Source: Bacillota bacterium (GTDB taxonomy: Bacteria; Bacillota; Clostridia; Tissierellales; Peptoniphilaceae). From it: a stretch of DNA of 56,895 nt. The stretch is from assembly GCA_029003555.1 (NCBI GenBank), contig JAQYCE010000075.1, forward strand, positions 1 through 56,895. Reading direction: 5' to 3'. A model generated the notes under the pieces. It was given only the letters and a program-made list of their open reading frames with translations. It was not told the DNA's origin and did not search any database. The position numbers and the translations under genes are program-made. Shown here in pieces: positions 45,926-55,446 of this stretch (its first letter is position 1; each line of letters starts with the position of its first letter).

Positions 45926-47219
45926 GAAAGAAAAGCTGAACGAGATCCCCATGACTATGGACCGGGTCCTGGCCATCCTGGATGATCCGGGCTTTGACCT
46001 GGAGGCTGTCCGGGCCGATTTCGACTACCTTAAGTCGGAGGGGACCCCCATCACCTACCTGGACAACGGGGCCACCACCCAGCGACCCAACCCCGTCATC
46101 GACCGGGTGGCGGACTTCTACCGCTATGAGAATGCCAACCCCCTCCGGGGCAACCACCGGCTCTCCCTCTATGCCACCCAGGCCTATGAAGAGGGCCGGG
46201 CAAGGGTAGCGGAGTTTATCCATGCCGGCCACAAGGAGGAGGTCATCTTCACCCGGAATGCCTCCGAATCCCTCAACCTGGTCTCCTACATCTGGGCCCT
46301 CCACTACCTGAAGGAGGGCGACCGGGTCATCATCTCCCGGATGGAGCACCACTCCAATTCGGTCAACTGGCAGTTTGCCTGCCAGCAGTCCGGGGCGGAG
46401 TTGGTCTATGTCGAGCTGGACGATGACTTCTCCTTCGACATGGAGGACTACAAGTCCAAACTCAACGACCGGACCAAGGTGGTGGCCTTCACCGGAGCCT
46501 CCAACGTCCTCTCCTCGGAGCCCAATGCCAAGGAAATCATCCGCCTGGCCCATGAGTTTGGGGCCATCGCCGTCATGGATGGGGCCCAGGCTGTCCCCCA
46601 TGACCCTATCGATGTTCAGGACCTGGACTGCGACTTCCTGGCCTTCTCCGGACACAAGATGCTGGCCCCCTTCGGGATCGGGGTTCTCTACGGCAAGAAG
46701 GAGATCCTGGAGAAGATCCCCCCCTTCCTCTACGGGGGCGAGATGATCGAATACGTGGAGGACCAGACCTCTACCTTTGCCCCCCTGCCCTACAAGTTTG
46801 AGGCAGGGACCCAGAACGTGGGCGGGGTGGTCGGCCTTCATGCCGCTATCGATTATATGGAAGCCATCGGGATGGACAAGATCGCCCGCTATGAGAAGGC
46901 CCTGGCCGAATACTGCGCCCTCAAGATGGAGGCCAGGGAGGACCTGGAAGTCTACCGGCCCCGCCACTCGGCCAGGGGAACCGCCGTCGCCTTCAACATC
47001 AAGGGGGTCCACCCCCACGACGTCTCCACCATCATGGATTCCATCGGGATCGCCATCCGGTCCGGCCACCACTGCACCCAGCCCCTCCACCGGGGCCTCT
47101 GCATCGCCGCCTCCTGCCGGGCTTCCTTCGCCTTCTACAACACCAAAGAAGAGGTGGACAAGCTCTTCGAAGGAATCGACCTGGTCCAGGAGACCATGAA
47201 CCCCCAGGAGGCCCGCTGA
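45915..47219 (+). CDS. sufS: Cysteine desulfurase SufS
   Basis: TYLDNGATTQRP, FTRNASESLNLVSY, FLAFSGHKMLAPFGIGVLYGKKEIL (PLP Lys), IRSGHHCTQPLHR. Confidence 0.96.
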   Translation: MENKKEKLNEIPMTMDRVLAILDDPGFDLEAVRADFDYLKSEGTPITYLDNGATTQRPNPVIDRVADFYRYENANPLRGNHRLSLYATQAYEEGRARVAEFIHAGHKEEVIFTRNASESLNLVSYIWALHYLKEGDRVIISRMEHHSNSVNWQFACQQSGAELVYVELDDDFSFDMEDYKSKLNDRTKVVAFTGASNVLSSEPNAKEIIRLAHEFGAIAVMDGAQAVPHDPIDVQDLDCDFLAFSGHKMLAPFGIGVLYGKKEILEKIPPFLYGGEMIEYVEDQTSTFAPLPYKFEAGTQNVGGVVGLHAAIDYMEAIGMDKIARYEKALAEYCALKMEAREDLEVYRPRHSARGTAVAFNIKGVHPHDVSTIMDSIGIAIRSGHHCTQPLHRGLCIAASCRASFAFYNTKEEVDKLFEGIDLVQETMNPQEAR

Positions 47220-47668
47220 TGGATATGAAAGCCCTGTATTCCAAGATCGTCATGGCCCATGCCAACTCCTCGGACTATAAGTATGACCAGGAAAACCCCG
47301 ACATCGTCGAAGCCGGCCACAACCCCTCCTGTGGGGATGAGATTGAGCTGGAACTGACCATGGACGGGGACGTGATCAAGGAAGCCTCATACACCGGCCA
47401 AGGCTGCGCGATCTCCCAGGCCTCCACCTCCCTCATGTGCGAACTCATCGAAGGGGAGACCGTCGACCAAGCCTATCAAATAGTGGAAGACTTCCTGGCC
47501 ATGATCACCGGACAAAAGACCGATATGGAAGAACTCGAAGAATCCCTGGGTGATGCCGTCGCCCTCCAATCCATCGCCTACATGCCCCAACGGGTCAAAT
47601 GCGCTGAACTCGCCTGGCACACCCTGAAAAACCTCATCGACAAGAAGAGGTTGGGCGAAGGGAAGTAA
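47219..47668 (+). CDS. sufU: SufU-type scaffold / sulfur transferase
   Basis: HNPSCGDEIEL, GQGCAISQASTSLM, PQRVKCAELAW; Cys ligands present. Confidence 0.95.
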   Translation: MDMKALYSKIVMAHANSSDYKYDQENPDIVEAGHNPSCGDEIELELTMDGDVIKEASYTGQGCAISQASTSLMCELIEGETVDQAYQIVEDFLAMITGQKTDMEELEESLGDAVALQSIAYMPQRVKCAELAWHTLKNLIDKKRLGEGK

Positions 47669-47674
47669 GAAAAC

Positions 47675-47716
47675 AAAAAAGCCCCCCCGGCCGCTTGGCG
47701 GTCAGGGGGTCTTTTT
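47675..47716. terminator. Bidirectional terminator between sufU and the pyridoxamine kinase gene
   Basis: AAAAAAGCCCCCCcggCCGcttggCGGtcaGGGGGTCTTTTT. Confidence 0.85.
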
Positions 47717-47739
47717 GTAGAGGGGGAGTGGGCCTCCCA

Positions 47740-48678
47740 TCACTTGCCCGGATTTCCCAGGAAGTCCTTGCCGGGGGCGGGGACTTCCCGGAGACTTTCT
47801 CGCCCTTCCCGGTAGCCGGGGGTCAGGGTTTGGTCCCGGTCGACCAGTTGGCCCAGTTCCGGGAGGAAGGCCTCCAGGAAGACCCCGTCGGTGTAGGGTT
47901 CGCCGTAGGTCACGCTGCCTTTCATGAGGCGGAGGACTTCGGTGGCGGCCAGCTTGCAGGCCTTGTCGAAGGGGGAGCCCGTCATCAGAAGGCCCAAGAG
48001 GATGGTGGAGTAGAGGTCCCCGGTTCCCTGGTATTGGACATCGAAGTAGTCCTGGCTCAGGCTGGTGATTTTGCCGTGGTCATAGAGTCGGCAGGCGATC
48101 TGGCCCTCTTGGTCCCCGGGGCATGAGGTGACGACGATTTGTTGGGGACCCATATCGGCCAGCTCTTCCAGGAGGTCTCGGAAGGCTTCGGGGCTGATTT
48201 CGGGATTGTAGGGTCGGTCGAGGAGGAGGAAGAGCTCGGTCAGGTTGGGGGTGATGACATCGGCCTGGGCTACCAGCTTCCGCATTTCGCCCGCCATAGT
48301 AGGAGAGATGGAGGCGTAGAAGTCGCCCCGGTCCCCCATGACAGGGTCGACCATGACTAGGCTGTCCTCTCGCCGGAAGTTCCGGATCAGGCCGTCTACC
48401 AGGTCGCATTGGCGGGGGGAGCCCAGGAAGCCGCTGTAGATGGCGTCGAACTCCAGGTGGAGCTCTTTCCAATGCCGGAAGCTGGCTTCCATGGAGTCGG
48501 TGAGGTCACAGAAGGAGTAGCCCGGGAAGGCACCTCCGGTGTGGGTGGAGAGGACGGCCGTAGGGGCGGGGACGACCTGGATCCCCATGGCGGAGAGGGT
48601 GGGGATGACCACCGTGAGGGAGACCCGGCCGAAGCCGGACAGGTCGTGGATGGCGCAGCAGCGTTTTAATCTTGGCAT
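47740..48678 (-). CDS. Pyridoxamine/pyridoxal kinase family protein
   Basis: CCAIHDLSGFGRVSLTVVIPTLSAMGIQVVPAPTAVLSTHTGGF-like; VMVDPVMGDRGDFY; YQGTGDLYSTILLG. Confidence 0.9.
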   Translation of the reverse strand: MPRLKRCCAIHDLSGFGRVSLTVVIPTLSAMGIQVVPAPTAVLSTHTGGAFPGYSFCDLTDSMEASFRHWKELHLEFDAIYSGFLGSPRQCDLVDGLIRNFRREDSLVMVDPVMGDRGDFYASISPTMAGEMRKLVAQADVITPNLTELFLLLDRPYNPEISPEAFRDLLEELADMGPQQIVVTSCPGDQEGQIACRLYDHGKITSLSQDYFDVQYQGTGDLYSTILLGLLMTGSPFDKACKLAATEVLRLMKGSVTYGEPYTDGVFLEAFLPELGQLVDRDQTLTPGYREGRESLREVPAPGKDFLGNPGK

Positions 48679-48682
48679 AATA

Positions 48683-49618
48683 TTAGCTCCTCGTATTCCG
48701 ATAGCTTTCGATTCCGCAGTAGGTCACGGTGTCCAGACCGTCGACAGCTTTGAGGGTCCGGATAAAGGCCTCCGTATCCTCTACCCCGCGCTCCTCCAGG
48801 AAGTGGACCAGCTCGAAGCGGTTCATGGGGTGGCGCTTGCAGATGGTCAGGACCGCCTGGAGGGGGTCCTCCTCCGCACTGTCGAAGTCCTGGTCGGTCA
48901 GGTAGTCCAGGGCGGTCCCCCCAAGGAGGTCGGCGGCCCTTTGGACGGTCTTGTGGTCGGGCGCCTTGACGGTGGGGTCGGCCGGGGGCCGGACGGGGGT
49001 GTTGATGTAGACCCGGTCGGGCCGGATGGCATCGACCAGGGTCTTGATGGCCGAAAGCTGGTCGGGGCTGTCGTTCATCCCGGCCAGGAGCATGACCTCC
49101 AGCCAGAGCTGGCCTTGGTAGTCTTTGGCAAAAGCCTTAAGCCCTTCGATGGTGGCCGGGAAGGAAATGTGGGGGGAGGGACGGTGGATGGCCCGCCAGG
49201 TGGGCTCATCGGCCGCCTCCAAGGAGGGGAGGACGATGTCCGCTTTCATAAGGGCTTGGCGGACCTCCGGTCGGTCCATATTCCCGGAATTGGTAATGAC
49301 CGCGACCGGCTTGGTCTGGCGGGCATGCAGGCCATCAATCAAGTCATCCAACCGGGAGTAGAGGGTGGGCTCCCCCTCTCCGCAGACGGTGATCGTATCG
49401 TAGCCCACCCCTTCCTCCAGGAAGCTGTCGACTTCCGCCAGGAGGTCATCCAGGGGGAACCACTCCTTCCGGTCTCCACTCATCCGGTTGGTAACTCCCA
49501 ACATGCAGTAGTTGCAGGCATAGTTGCAGGTCTTGCCTGGGATGGGACTGACCCCCAAAGACCGGCCCAAGCGCCGGGAAGGGATAGGCCCATAGACGTG
49601 TTCACGTTCCTTCACCAT
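48683..49618 (-). CDS. Radical SAM protein (COG0731-like)
   Basis: YGPIPSRRLGRSLGVSPIPGKTCNYACNYC (CxxxCxxC); GEGEPTLYSRLDDLI; start ATG at 49618. Confidence 0.88.
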   Translation of the reverse strand: MVKEREHVYGPIPSRRLGRSLGVSPIPGKTCNYACNYCMLGVTNRMSGDRKEWFPLDDLLAEVDSFLEEGVGYDTITVCGEGEPTLYSRLDDLIDGLHARQTKPVAVITNSGNMDRPEVRQALMKADIVLPSLEAADEPTWRAIHRPSPHISFPATIEGLKAFAKDYQGQLWLEVMLLAGMNDSPDQLSAIKTLVDAIRPDRVYINTPVRPPADPTVKAPDHKTVQRAADLLGGTALDYLTDQDFDSAEEDPLQAVLTICKRHPMNRFELVHFLEERGVEDTEAFIRTLKAVDGLDTVTYCGIESYRNTRS

Positions 49619-49645
49619 TGACTCCTCTCTTTCAGCCATATGCCG

Positions 49646-49683
49646 TAAAAAAAGAGATGACCACAAAAGCTGTGCTCATCTCT
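49646..49683 (-). terminator. Terminator downstream of the glutaredoxin gene
   Basis: AGAGATGACCACA aaagc TGTGcTCATCTCT; minus strand followed by TTTTTTTA. Confidence 0.85.
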
Positions 49684-49715
49684 TGGTCCTCTTTCGTCGG
49701 GTGACTTCCCTCGAA

Positions 49716-50009
49716 TTAGAGGATGGGGCAGGTATTTCCCCCCTCATCATCCGGATCGACGGCCTCGCCCTGGACAAAGTTCTCCTTCAGATACTCAATA
49801 ATATCCATGGACTCATACATGGGCTTTTCATCGATGAAAAGGCAAGGGACCATGTCCTGTCCGCCCTGTTTGATCAGGTAGTCTTCATTAGCCGGGTCGG
49901 CCTTGATGTCGACTTCTTCGATGCCTTGGATCTGGTTTTTCTCGATGAAAGACCGGACTTTCTTGCAGAAGGGGCAGGTTTCTTTATAAAAGAGACGATA
50001 CTGTGTCAT
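49716..50009 (-). CDS. Glutaredoxin-like thiol-disulfide protein
   Basis: MTQYRLFYKETCPFCKKVRSFIEKNQI...VPCLFIDEKPMYESMDIIEYLKENF; CPFC active site. Confidence 0.9.
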   Translation of the reverse strand: MTQYRLFYKETCPFCKKVRSFIEKNQIQGIEEVDIKADPANEDYLIKQGGQDMVPCLFIDEKPMYESMDIIEYLKENFVQGEAVDPDDEGGNTCPIL

Positions 50010-50417
50010 ATGTCTTCCTTTCCGTTTATCCATCTTCTCATGGACGGGGCGACCGGGACGGAACCCAGCCGTCAAGTTTACTAAAAATATTTTACCCATT
50101 TTCTCTATCTCTAAAAGAGGGGACCGATCTCTTCAGCGACCTGTCGATATTTATAAGCCACCCTCTCCACTTTCAGCCATCCTCATGAATACATATTCCG
50201 GGTATTTTTGAAAAATAAATGGTGGGCATGAAAAGAATCAGGATATTTTCACATAATTATTTTTCGGATTTCCTGGCCAATAGGCAAGATATTGTTGGTC
50301 ACCTGAAAGGGACTACAAGAGAATTGATAAGTTTTCACCCTCATGGACAATTTATTCTTGGCTTGCCCCGGTGTAGCGGATTTGTCCAAAAAGTCAACCG
50401 GTTATTTCTCAGGGGAC

Positions 50418-50523
50418 TTATCCACTGTTTTGTGGAAAGAATGTGGACAAAGAAGCCTACAATTCGGCTTATCCTCAAAACTATCCACATTATCCACAGG
50501 TTTTGAGGAGGGCTTTGTCCACA
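50418..50523. promoter_or_regulatory. DnaA-box cluster
   Basis: TTATCCACT (50418), TGTGGACAA (50442, reverse), TTATCCTCA (50469), CTATCCACA (50481), TTATCCACA (50490, perfect), TTGTCCACA (50515); AT-rich flanks. Confidence 0.75.
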
Positions 50524-50696
50524 AGCTTCCCAAAATGTCCCAAACCCTTCCCTTCCATATATTTATTCAAAGGGCCATCTTAGGCCCTTGTCCAAAAAAC
50601 TATGCAAAGGATCCCTAAGACTTATGGATGAATAGGTTTTGTAAAAAAGGAGTGGGGTATGTAAAGAGAAAGTAAATTAATAAAAGGAGGCTCCAT

Positions 50697-51263
50697 ATGA
50701 AAGTTCATTTTGTTGGGAAAAACATCTCCATTCGTGACAACTTTAAGGACCTGACCCTTGAAAAACTGGAAAGACTGGACAAGTACTTTGACGAGGATGT
50801 CCATGCCACGGTCACCATGTCCACCGAGGGGAGCCAGGAGAAGAGGGTGGAAGTAACCATTCCTGTTCCCGGCTCAGACGCTATCCTCCGGGCCGACCAA
50901 ACCTCCTTTGATATGCTCCAGAGTGTCGACCAGTGTGTCTCGGCCCTGGTCTCCCAGATCCGGAAGTACAAGACCAAGCTCAAGAACCGCCACAAGGACG
51001 GGACCAAGACTGGCTTCCTCTTCGACCAGATCGAAGACTTGCCTGAAGAGGCGGTTGCTGATGACGTACCGGACATCGCCCGGGAGAAGAGAATCGACGT
51101 CCAGCCCATGACCCCGGAAGAAGCGGTCCTTCAAATGGACCTCCTGGGCCACGACTTCTTCCTCTTCCTGAATATGGAAGAAGATACCCTTTCCGTGGTC
51201 TACCGGAGAAAGGCCGGAAACTACGGCTTGATCACTCCGGAAGAGGGCCGATTTATGAAATAA
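50697..51263 (+). CDS. hpf: Ribosome hibernation promoting factor, long form
   Basis: MKVHFVGKNISIRDNFKDLTLEKLERLDKYF...C-terminal EAVLQMDLLGHDFFLFLNMEEDTLSVVYRRKAGNYGLITPE. Confidence 0.94.
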   Translation: MKVHFVGKNISIRDNFKDLTLEKLERLDKYFDEDVHATVTMSTEGSQEKRVEVTIPVPGSDAILRADQTSFDMLQSVDQCVSALVSQIRKYKTKLKNRHKDGTKTGFLFDQIEDLPEEAVADDVPDIAREKRIDVQPMTPEEAVLQMDLLGHDFFLFLNMEEDTLSVVYRRKAGNYGLITPEEGRFMK

Positions 51264-51314
51264 GCCTCCCGGAAGAGTCCCATGACCTTCCAAAGTGTCC
51301 CAAATTGTCTTTTC

Positions 51315-51345
51315 AGGTCCCGTCCTTGTGGCGGGGCCTTTTTTT
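51315..51345 (+). terminator. hpf terminator
   Basis: AGGTCCCG tccttgtgg CGGGGCCT TTTTTT. Confidence 0.85.
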
Positions 51346-51370
51346 GCCATATTGCCAACAAATTTTTGTG

Positions 51371-51376
51371 TATAAT
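51371..51376 (+). promoter_or_regulatory. Putative -10 element of the secA promoter
   Basis: TATAAT directly after the hpf terminator, 112 bp before secA. Confidence 0.5.
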
Positions 51377-51487
51377 GGTTCTGTATGATTATTTTGAAAT
51401 TGGCTCATGAGCAAGCAGGGAGAATTACCCCACTCAGGAGTCACCTGCTTGATGATAAAACTCTGAATAAGATAGGAAGAAGGGAAA

Positions 51488-54319
51488 ATGGGTTTATTTG
51501 ATTTCTTGACCAAGTCCTTCAGTGAAAAGGAAATTGATCGGATCCAACCGCTGGTCAACCGGGTCCTGGACCTGGAGGAGGAAATGGGGGCCCTGTCCGA
51601 CCAGGCCCTCCAGGCCAAGACCGAAGAATTTAAGAAGCGCTACCAAGAGGGCGAGACCTTGGATGACCTCCTGGTGGAGGCTTTTGCGGTTGTCCGGGAG
51701 GCTGCCTGGCGGGTCTTGGGCATGAAGCCCTACCCTGTCCAGATCATCGGTGGCATCGTCCTCCACCAAGGTCGGATTGCCGAGATGAAGACCGGTGAAG
51801 GAAAGACCCTGGTCTCCACCATGCCGGCCTACCTCAACGCCATCGCCGGCAAGGGGGTCCACATTGTCACCGTCAACGACTACCTGGCCACCCGTGACTC
51901 CGAGTGGATGGGGAAGGTCCACGAATTCCTGGGCCTCCGCGTGGGCTGCATCCTCCAAAACATGTCCACCAGCGACCGCCAGGCTGCCTATAATGCCGAC
52001 ATCACCTACGGAACCAACAACCAGTTCGGCTTCGACTACTTGAGAGACAACATGGCCATCTACCAAAGCGGCCTGGTCCAAAGGGGCCTCCACTACGCCA
52101 TCGTCGATGAGGTGGACTCCATCCTGGTCGATGAGGCCCGAACCCCGCTGATCATTTCCGGCCAGGGGGATCCCTCGACCGAGATGTACTCCCGGGCCGA
52201 CACCTTCATCCAGACCCTGGAAGGTCGGATTATGGACCCGGATGAGGACAATATCAACCCCCTGGACCAGCTCCTGGATGGAGCCCCGGAACTGGAGAAG
52301 GTGGACTATCTTGTCGACATGAAGAGGAAGTCCGCCAACCTGACCGAGCGGGGCAACGATAAGGCTGAAAAATTCTTCCATGTGGACAACATCTCCGACC
52401 CCTCCCACATGGAGCTCATGCACTACATCAACCAGGCCCTCAAGGCCCGGACAACCATGAAAAGGGACATCGACTATGTGGTCGTGGACGATGAGGTGAA
52501 GATCGTCGACGAATTCACCGGCCGGATTATGGAAGGGCGTCGCTATTCCGACGGCCTCCACCAGGCCATTGAAGCCAAGGAAAGGGTCCCCATCAAGTCC
52601 GAATCCAAGACCCTGGCCACCATCACCTTCCAGAACTTCTTCCTCATGTATGGCAAGCTGTCCGGCATGACCGGGACGGCCATGACCGAAAAGGATGAGT
52701 TCTCGGAAATCTACCACCTGGACGTCATCGAAATCCCCACCAACCGGCCCATGATCCGGAAGGACCAAAATGACCTGATCTTCAAAAATGAGAAGGGAAA
52801 GTTCGCTGCCATCGTGGAGGAGATCAAGGCCGTCCATGAGACCGGCCAGCCCATCCTGGTGGGTACGGTGGATATTGAAACCTCGGAGCTGATTTCCGGC
52901 CTCCTGAAAAAGGTGGGGATCAAGCACTCCGTCTTGAACGCCAAGTTCCACCGCCAGGAAGCCGAGATCGTGGCCCAGGCGGGACGTTTTGGAACTGTCA
53001 CCATAGCAACTAACATGGCCGGCCGTGGGACGGATATCGTCCTGGGCGGGAATCCGGAGTGGATGGCCAAAAAGGAGATGTCCAACAAGGGCTATTCGGA
53101 TGAGCTGATCGAATGGGCCGACTCCTTCCGCCATGTGGAGCCGGAGGACCGCTTCCCCCTGTCCACGGTCATCACCGAGGAAGAAGAAGCAGAGGCGGAA
53201 GTCCAATTCATCACCGGGCAGGAAATTATGGATGCCCGGGCCCTTTTCTCCGAATTAAAAGAAAAATTTAGCCAAGAAACCAAGGAAAATGCCGAGAAGG
53301 TCAGGGAGGCAGGCGGTCTCTATATCCTGGGGACCTCCCGCCATGAGTCCCGCCGGATCGACAACCAGCTCCGGGGCCGTGCCGGCCGTCAGGGAGACCC
53401 GGGTGAATCCCGCTTCTTCATCTCCCTGGAGGACAAGCTCATGTACCTCTACGGGGGAGAGCGGATGCGGAATATGTCCCAGTCCTCCATGTTCCCCGAC
53501 GATGAGCCCATTGAGGCGGGCATGCTGACCAAGTCCATCGAAAGGGCCCAGTCCCGGGTGGAAGCCAACAACTTTGCCACCCGTAAGCGGGTTTTGGAAT
53601 ACGACAACGTCATGAACGTCCAGCGGAAGACCGTATATGGAGAAAGAAAGCGGGTCCTGGACGGGGAGAACATGAAGGACTACATCAAGACCATGATCGA
53701 AGGGTCCATCTCCGACGCTGTGGATTCTTTCTGCCCGCCGGCTGTCCCTTCGGAAAGCTGGGAGCTGGAGGGGCTCTTCACCTACTTGAACACCCTCTTC
53801 CTTCCCCAGGGGATCCTGGCGGTAACGGATATCCGGGGAATGAGCCAGGAAGAATTCAAGGCCAAGCTCCTGGATATCGCCTTTGATATTTATGAAAAGA
53901 AGGAAAAGGAACTGGGCGAAGAGAATATGCGGGAGATGGAGCGGATTGTCCTCCTCCAGGTGGTCGACAGTAAGTGGATGGACCACATCGACGCCATGGA
54001 CCAGCTCCGCCAGGAAATCGCCGTACGCTCCTATGGTCAGGAGGACCCTGTCCGGGCCTACGGGAATGAAGGCTATGATATGTTCGCCGCCATGAATGAG
54101 GCCATTCGGGAGGATACGGTCCGCCTGATCTACCATGTGGTTCCGGCCTCCTCCCTGGAGAGGACCCAGGTGGCTAAGCCCACCCGGGAGATTTCCGGGG
54201 ATAGCGGGGAAGAGGAAAACAAGCCCTTCGTCCGCAAGGGAAAGAAGATCGGTCGGAATGATCCCTGCCCCTGTGGGTCGGGAAAGAAGTATAAAAACTG
54301 TCACGGAAAGAACCAATAA
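51488..54319 (+). CDS. secA: Preprotein translocase ATPase SecA
   Basis: 943 aa; AEMKTGEGKTLVSTMPAYLNAI, NMAGRGTDIVLGGNPEW, C-terminal NDPCPCGSGKKYKNCHG zinc motif. Confidence 0.98.
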   Translation: MGLFDFLTKSFSEKEIDRIQPLVNRVLDLEEEMGALSDQALQAKTEEFKKRYQEGETLDDLLVEAFAVVREAAWRVLGMKPYPVQIIGGIVLHQGRIAEMKTGEGKTLVSTMPAYLNAIAGKGVHIVTVNDYLATRDSEWMGKVHEFLGLRVGCILQNMSTSDRQAAYNADITYGTNNQFGFDYLRDNMAIYQSGLVQRGLHYAIVDEVDSILVDEARTPLIISGQGDPSTEMYSRADTFIQTLEGRIMDPDEDNINPLDQLLDGAPELEKVDYLVDMKRKSANLTERGNDKAEKFFHVDNISDPSHMELMHYINQALKARTTMKRDIDYVVVDDEVKIVDEFTGRIMEGRRYSDGLHQAIEAKERVPIKSESKTLATITFQNFFLMYGKLSGMTGTAMTEKDEFSEIYHLDVIEIPTNRPMIRKDQNDLIFKNEKGKFAAIVEEIKAVHETGQPILVGTVDIETSELISGLLKKVGIKHSVLNAKFHRQEAEIVAQAGRFGTVTIATNMAGRGTDIVLGGNPEWMAKKEMSNKGYSDELIEWADSFRHVEPEDRFPLSTVITEEEEAEAEVQFITGQEIMDARALFSELKEKFSQETKENAEKVREAGGLYILGTSRHESRRIDNQLRGRAGRQGDPGESRFFISLEDKLMYLYGGERMRNMSQSSMFPDDEPIEAGMLTKSIERAQSRVEANNFATRKRVLEYDNVMNVQRKTVYGERKRVLDGENMKDYIKTMIEGSISDAVDSFCPPAVPSESWELEGLFTYLNTLFLPQGILAVTDIRGMSQEEFKAKLLDIAFDIYEKKEKELGEENMREMERIVLLQVVDSKWMDHIDAMDQLRQEIAVRSYGQEDPVRAYGNEGYDMFAAMNEAIREDTVRLIYHVVPASSLERTQVAKPTREISGDSGEEENKPFVRKGKKIGRNDPCPCGSGKKYKNCHGKNQ

Positions 54320-54330
54320 GGAGGAAAGCC

Positions 54331-55444
54331 ATGGACCACCACGAAATCATGGGCCTTCTGACCTCCATGGGGGAGGTTTTGGACGAGCTTAGGGGGTCCC
54401 TTTGACATCGAGGGCCTGGAAGAATCCGTCCGACAACTGACCAAGCAGACCATGGAGGCCGGATTCTGGGATGACCCCGACCGGGCCAAAAAGGTCATGA
54501 TGGACCTGGATGCCAACAAGGCGACCATCGACCGCTATGAGGGTCTGGTGGAAAGCCACCGGGACCTGGAAGATATGATGGAGATCCTCTCCGAGGAGGA
54601 ATTCTTCCAGTCTCAGGAAGACCTGTCTGAAGAGGCCCGGCTCCTGAACAAGAAGGTCTCCGCCCTCCGGACCCACGCCCTCCTGTCGGGAAAATACGAC
54701 CGGAATAACTGCTACTTCTCCATCCATGCGGGCTCCGGGGGGACAGAGGCGACGGACTGGGCGGAAATCCTCCAGCGGATGTATGAGCGCTGGTTTGAGT
54801 CCCGAGGCTGGAAATTCGAACAGACGGCCCTGACCCTCAATGAAACGGGCGGGGGGATCAAGTCGGTGGACTACTTTGTCACCGGGGCCTATGCCTACGG
54901 CTACTGCAAGGGGGAAAAAGGCGTTCACCGCCTAGTTCGGATTTCTCCCTTTGATTCCCAGGGACGCCGCCACACCTCCTTTGCCTCCGTGGATGTCTAT
55001 CCGGAAATTCCGGATGTAGGGGAGATTGAGATTGACGAAAAAGACCTCAAGATCGATACCTATCGGTCCTCGGGCAAGGGGGGCCAGCACGTCAACACGA
55101 CGGATTCCGCCGTCCGGATTACCCACCTCCCGACCGGGGTGGTGGTGACCTGCCAGAATGAAAGATCCCAGATCCAAAACCGGGCCAAGGCCTATGAGGA
55201 ATTGGTGGCCAAGTTGGTCCAGATCAAGGAAGAGGAGCACCGGGAAGAGATTGCCGACATCCAGGGCAAGTACACCCAGATTTCCTGGGGGGCCCAGATC
55301 CGATCCTATGTTTTCCAGCCCTACACCATGGTCAAGGACCACCGGACGGGCTTTGAGATGGGGAATGTGGACCGGGTGGTTGACGGAGACCTGGATGATT
55401 TTGTGGATGCCTATTTAAATTGGAAAGCACAGGAAGAGGTGTAG
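54331..55444 (+). CDS. prfB: Peptide chain release factor 2, with programmed +1 frameshift (join 54331..54402, 54404..55444)
   Basis: ATG GAC CAC ... GAG CTT AGG GGG TCC CTT TGA C; in-frame TGA at 54403-54405, +1 frame continues DIEGLEESVRQLTKQTMEAGFWDDP...GGQHVNTTDSAVRI. Confidence 0.97.
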
Positions 55445-55446
55445 CC

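Noticed and set aside
50219-50618. Overlapping plus-strand ORFs of 95 and 91 aa in the DnaA-box region
   Set aside because: No RBS-supported start with coding character, different overlapping frames, no recognisable domains; the DnaA-box signal explains the sequence better.
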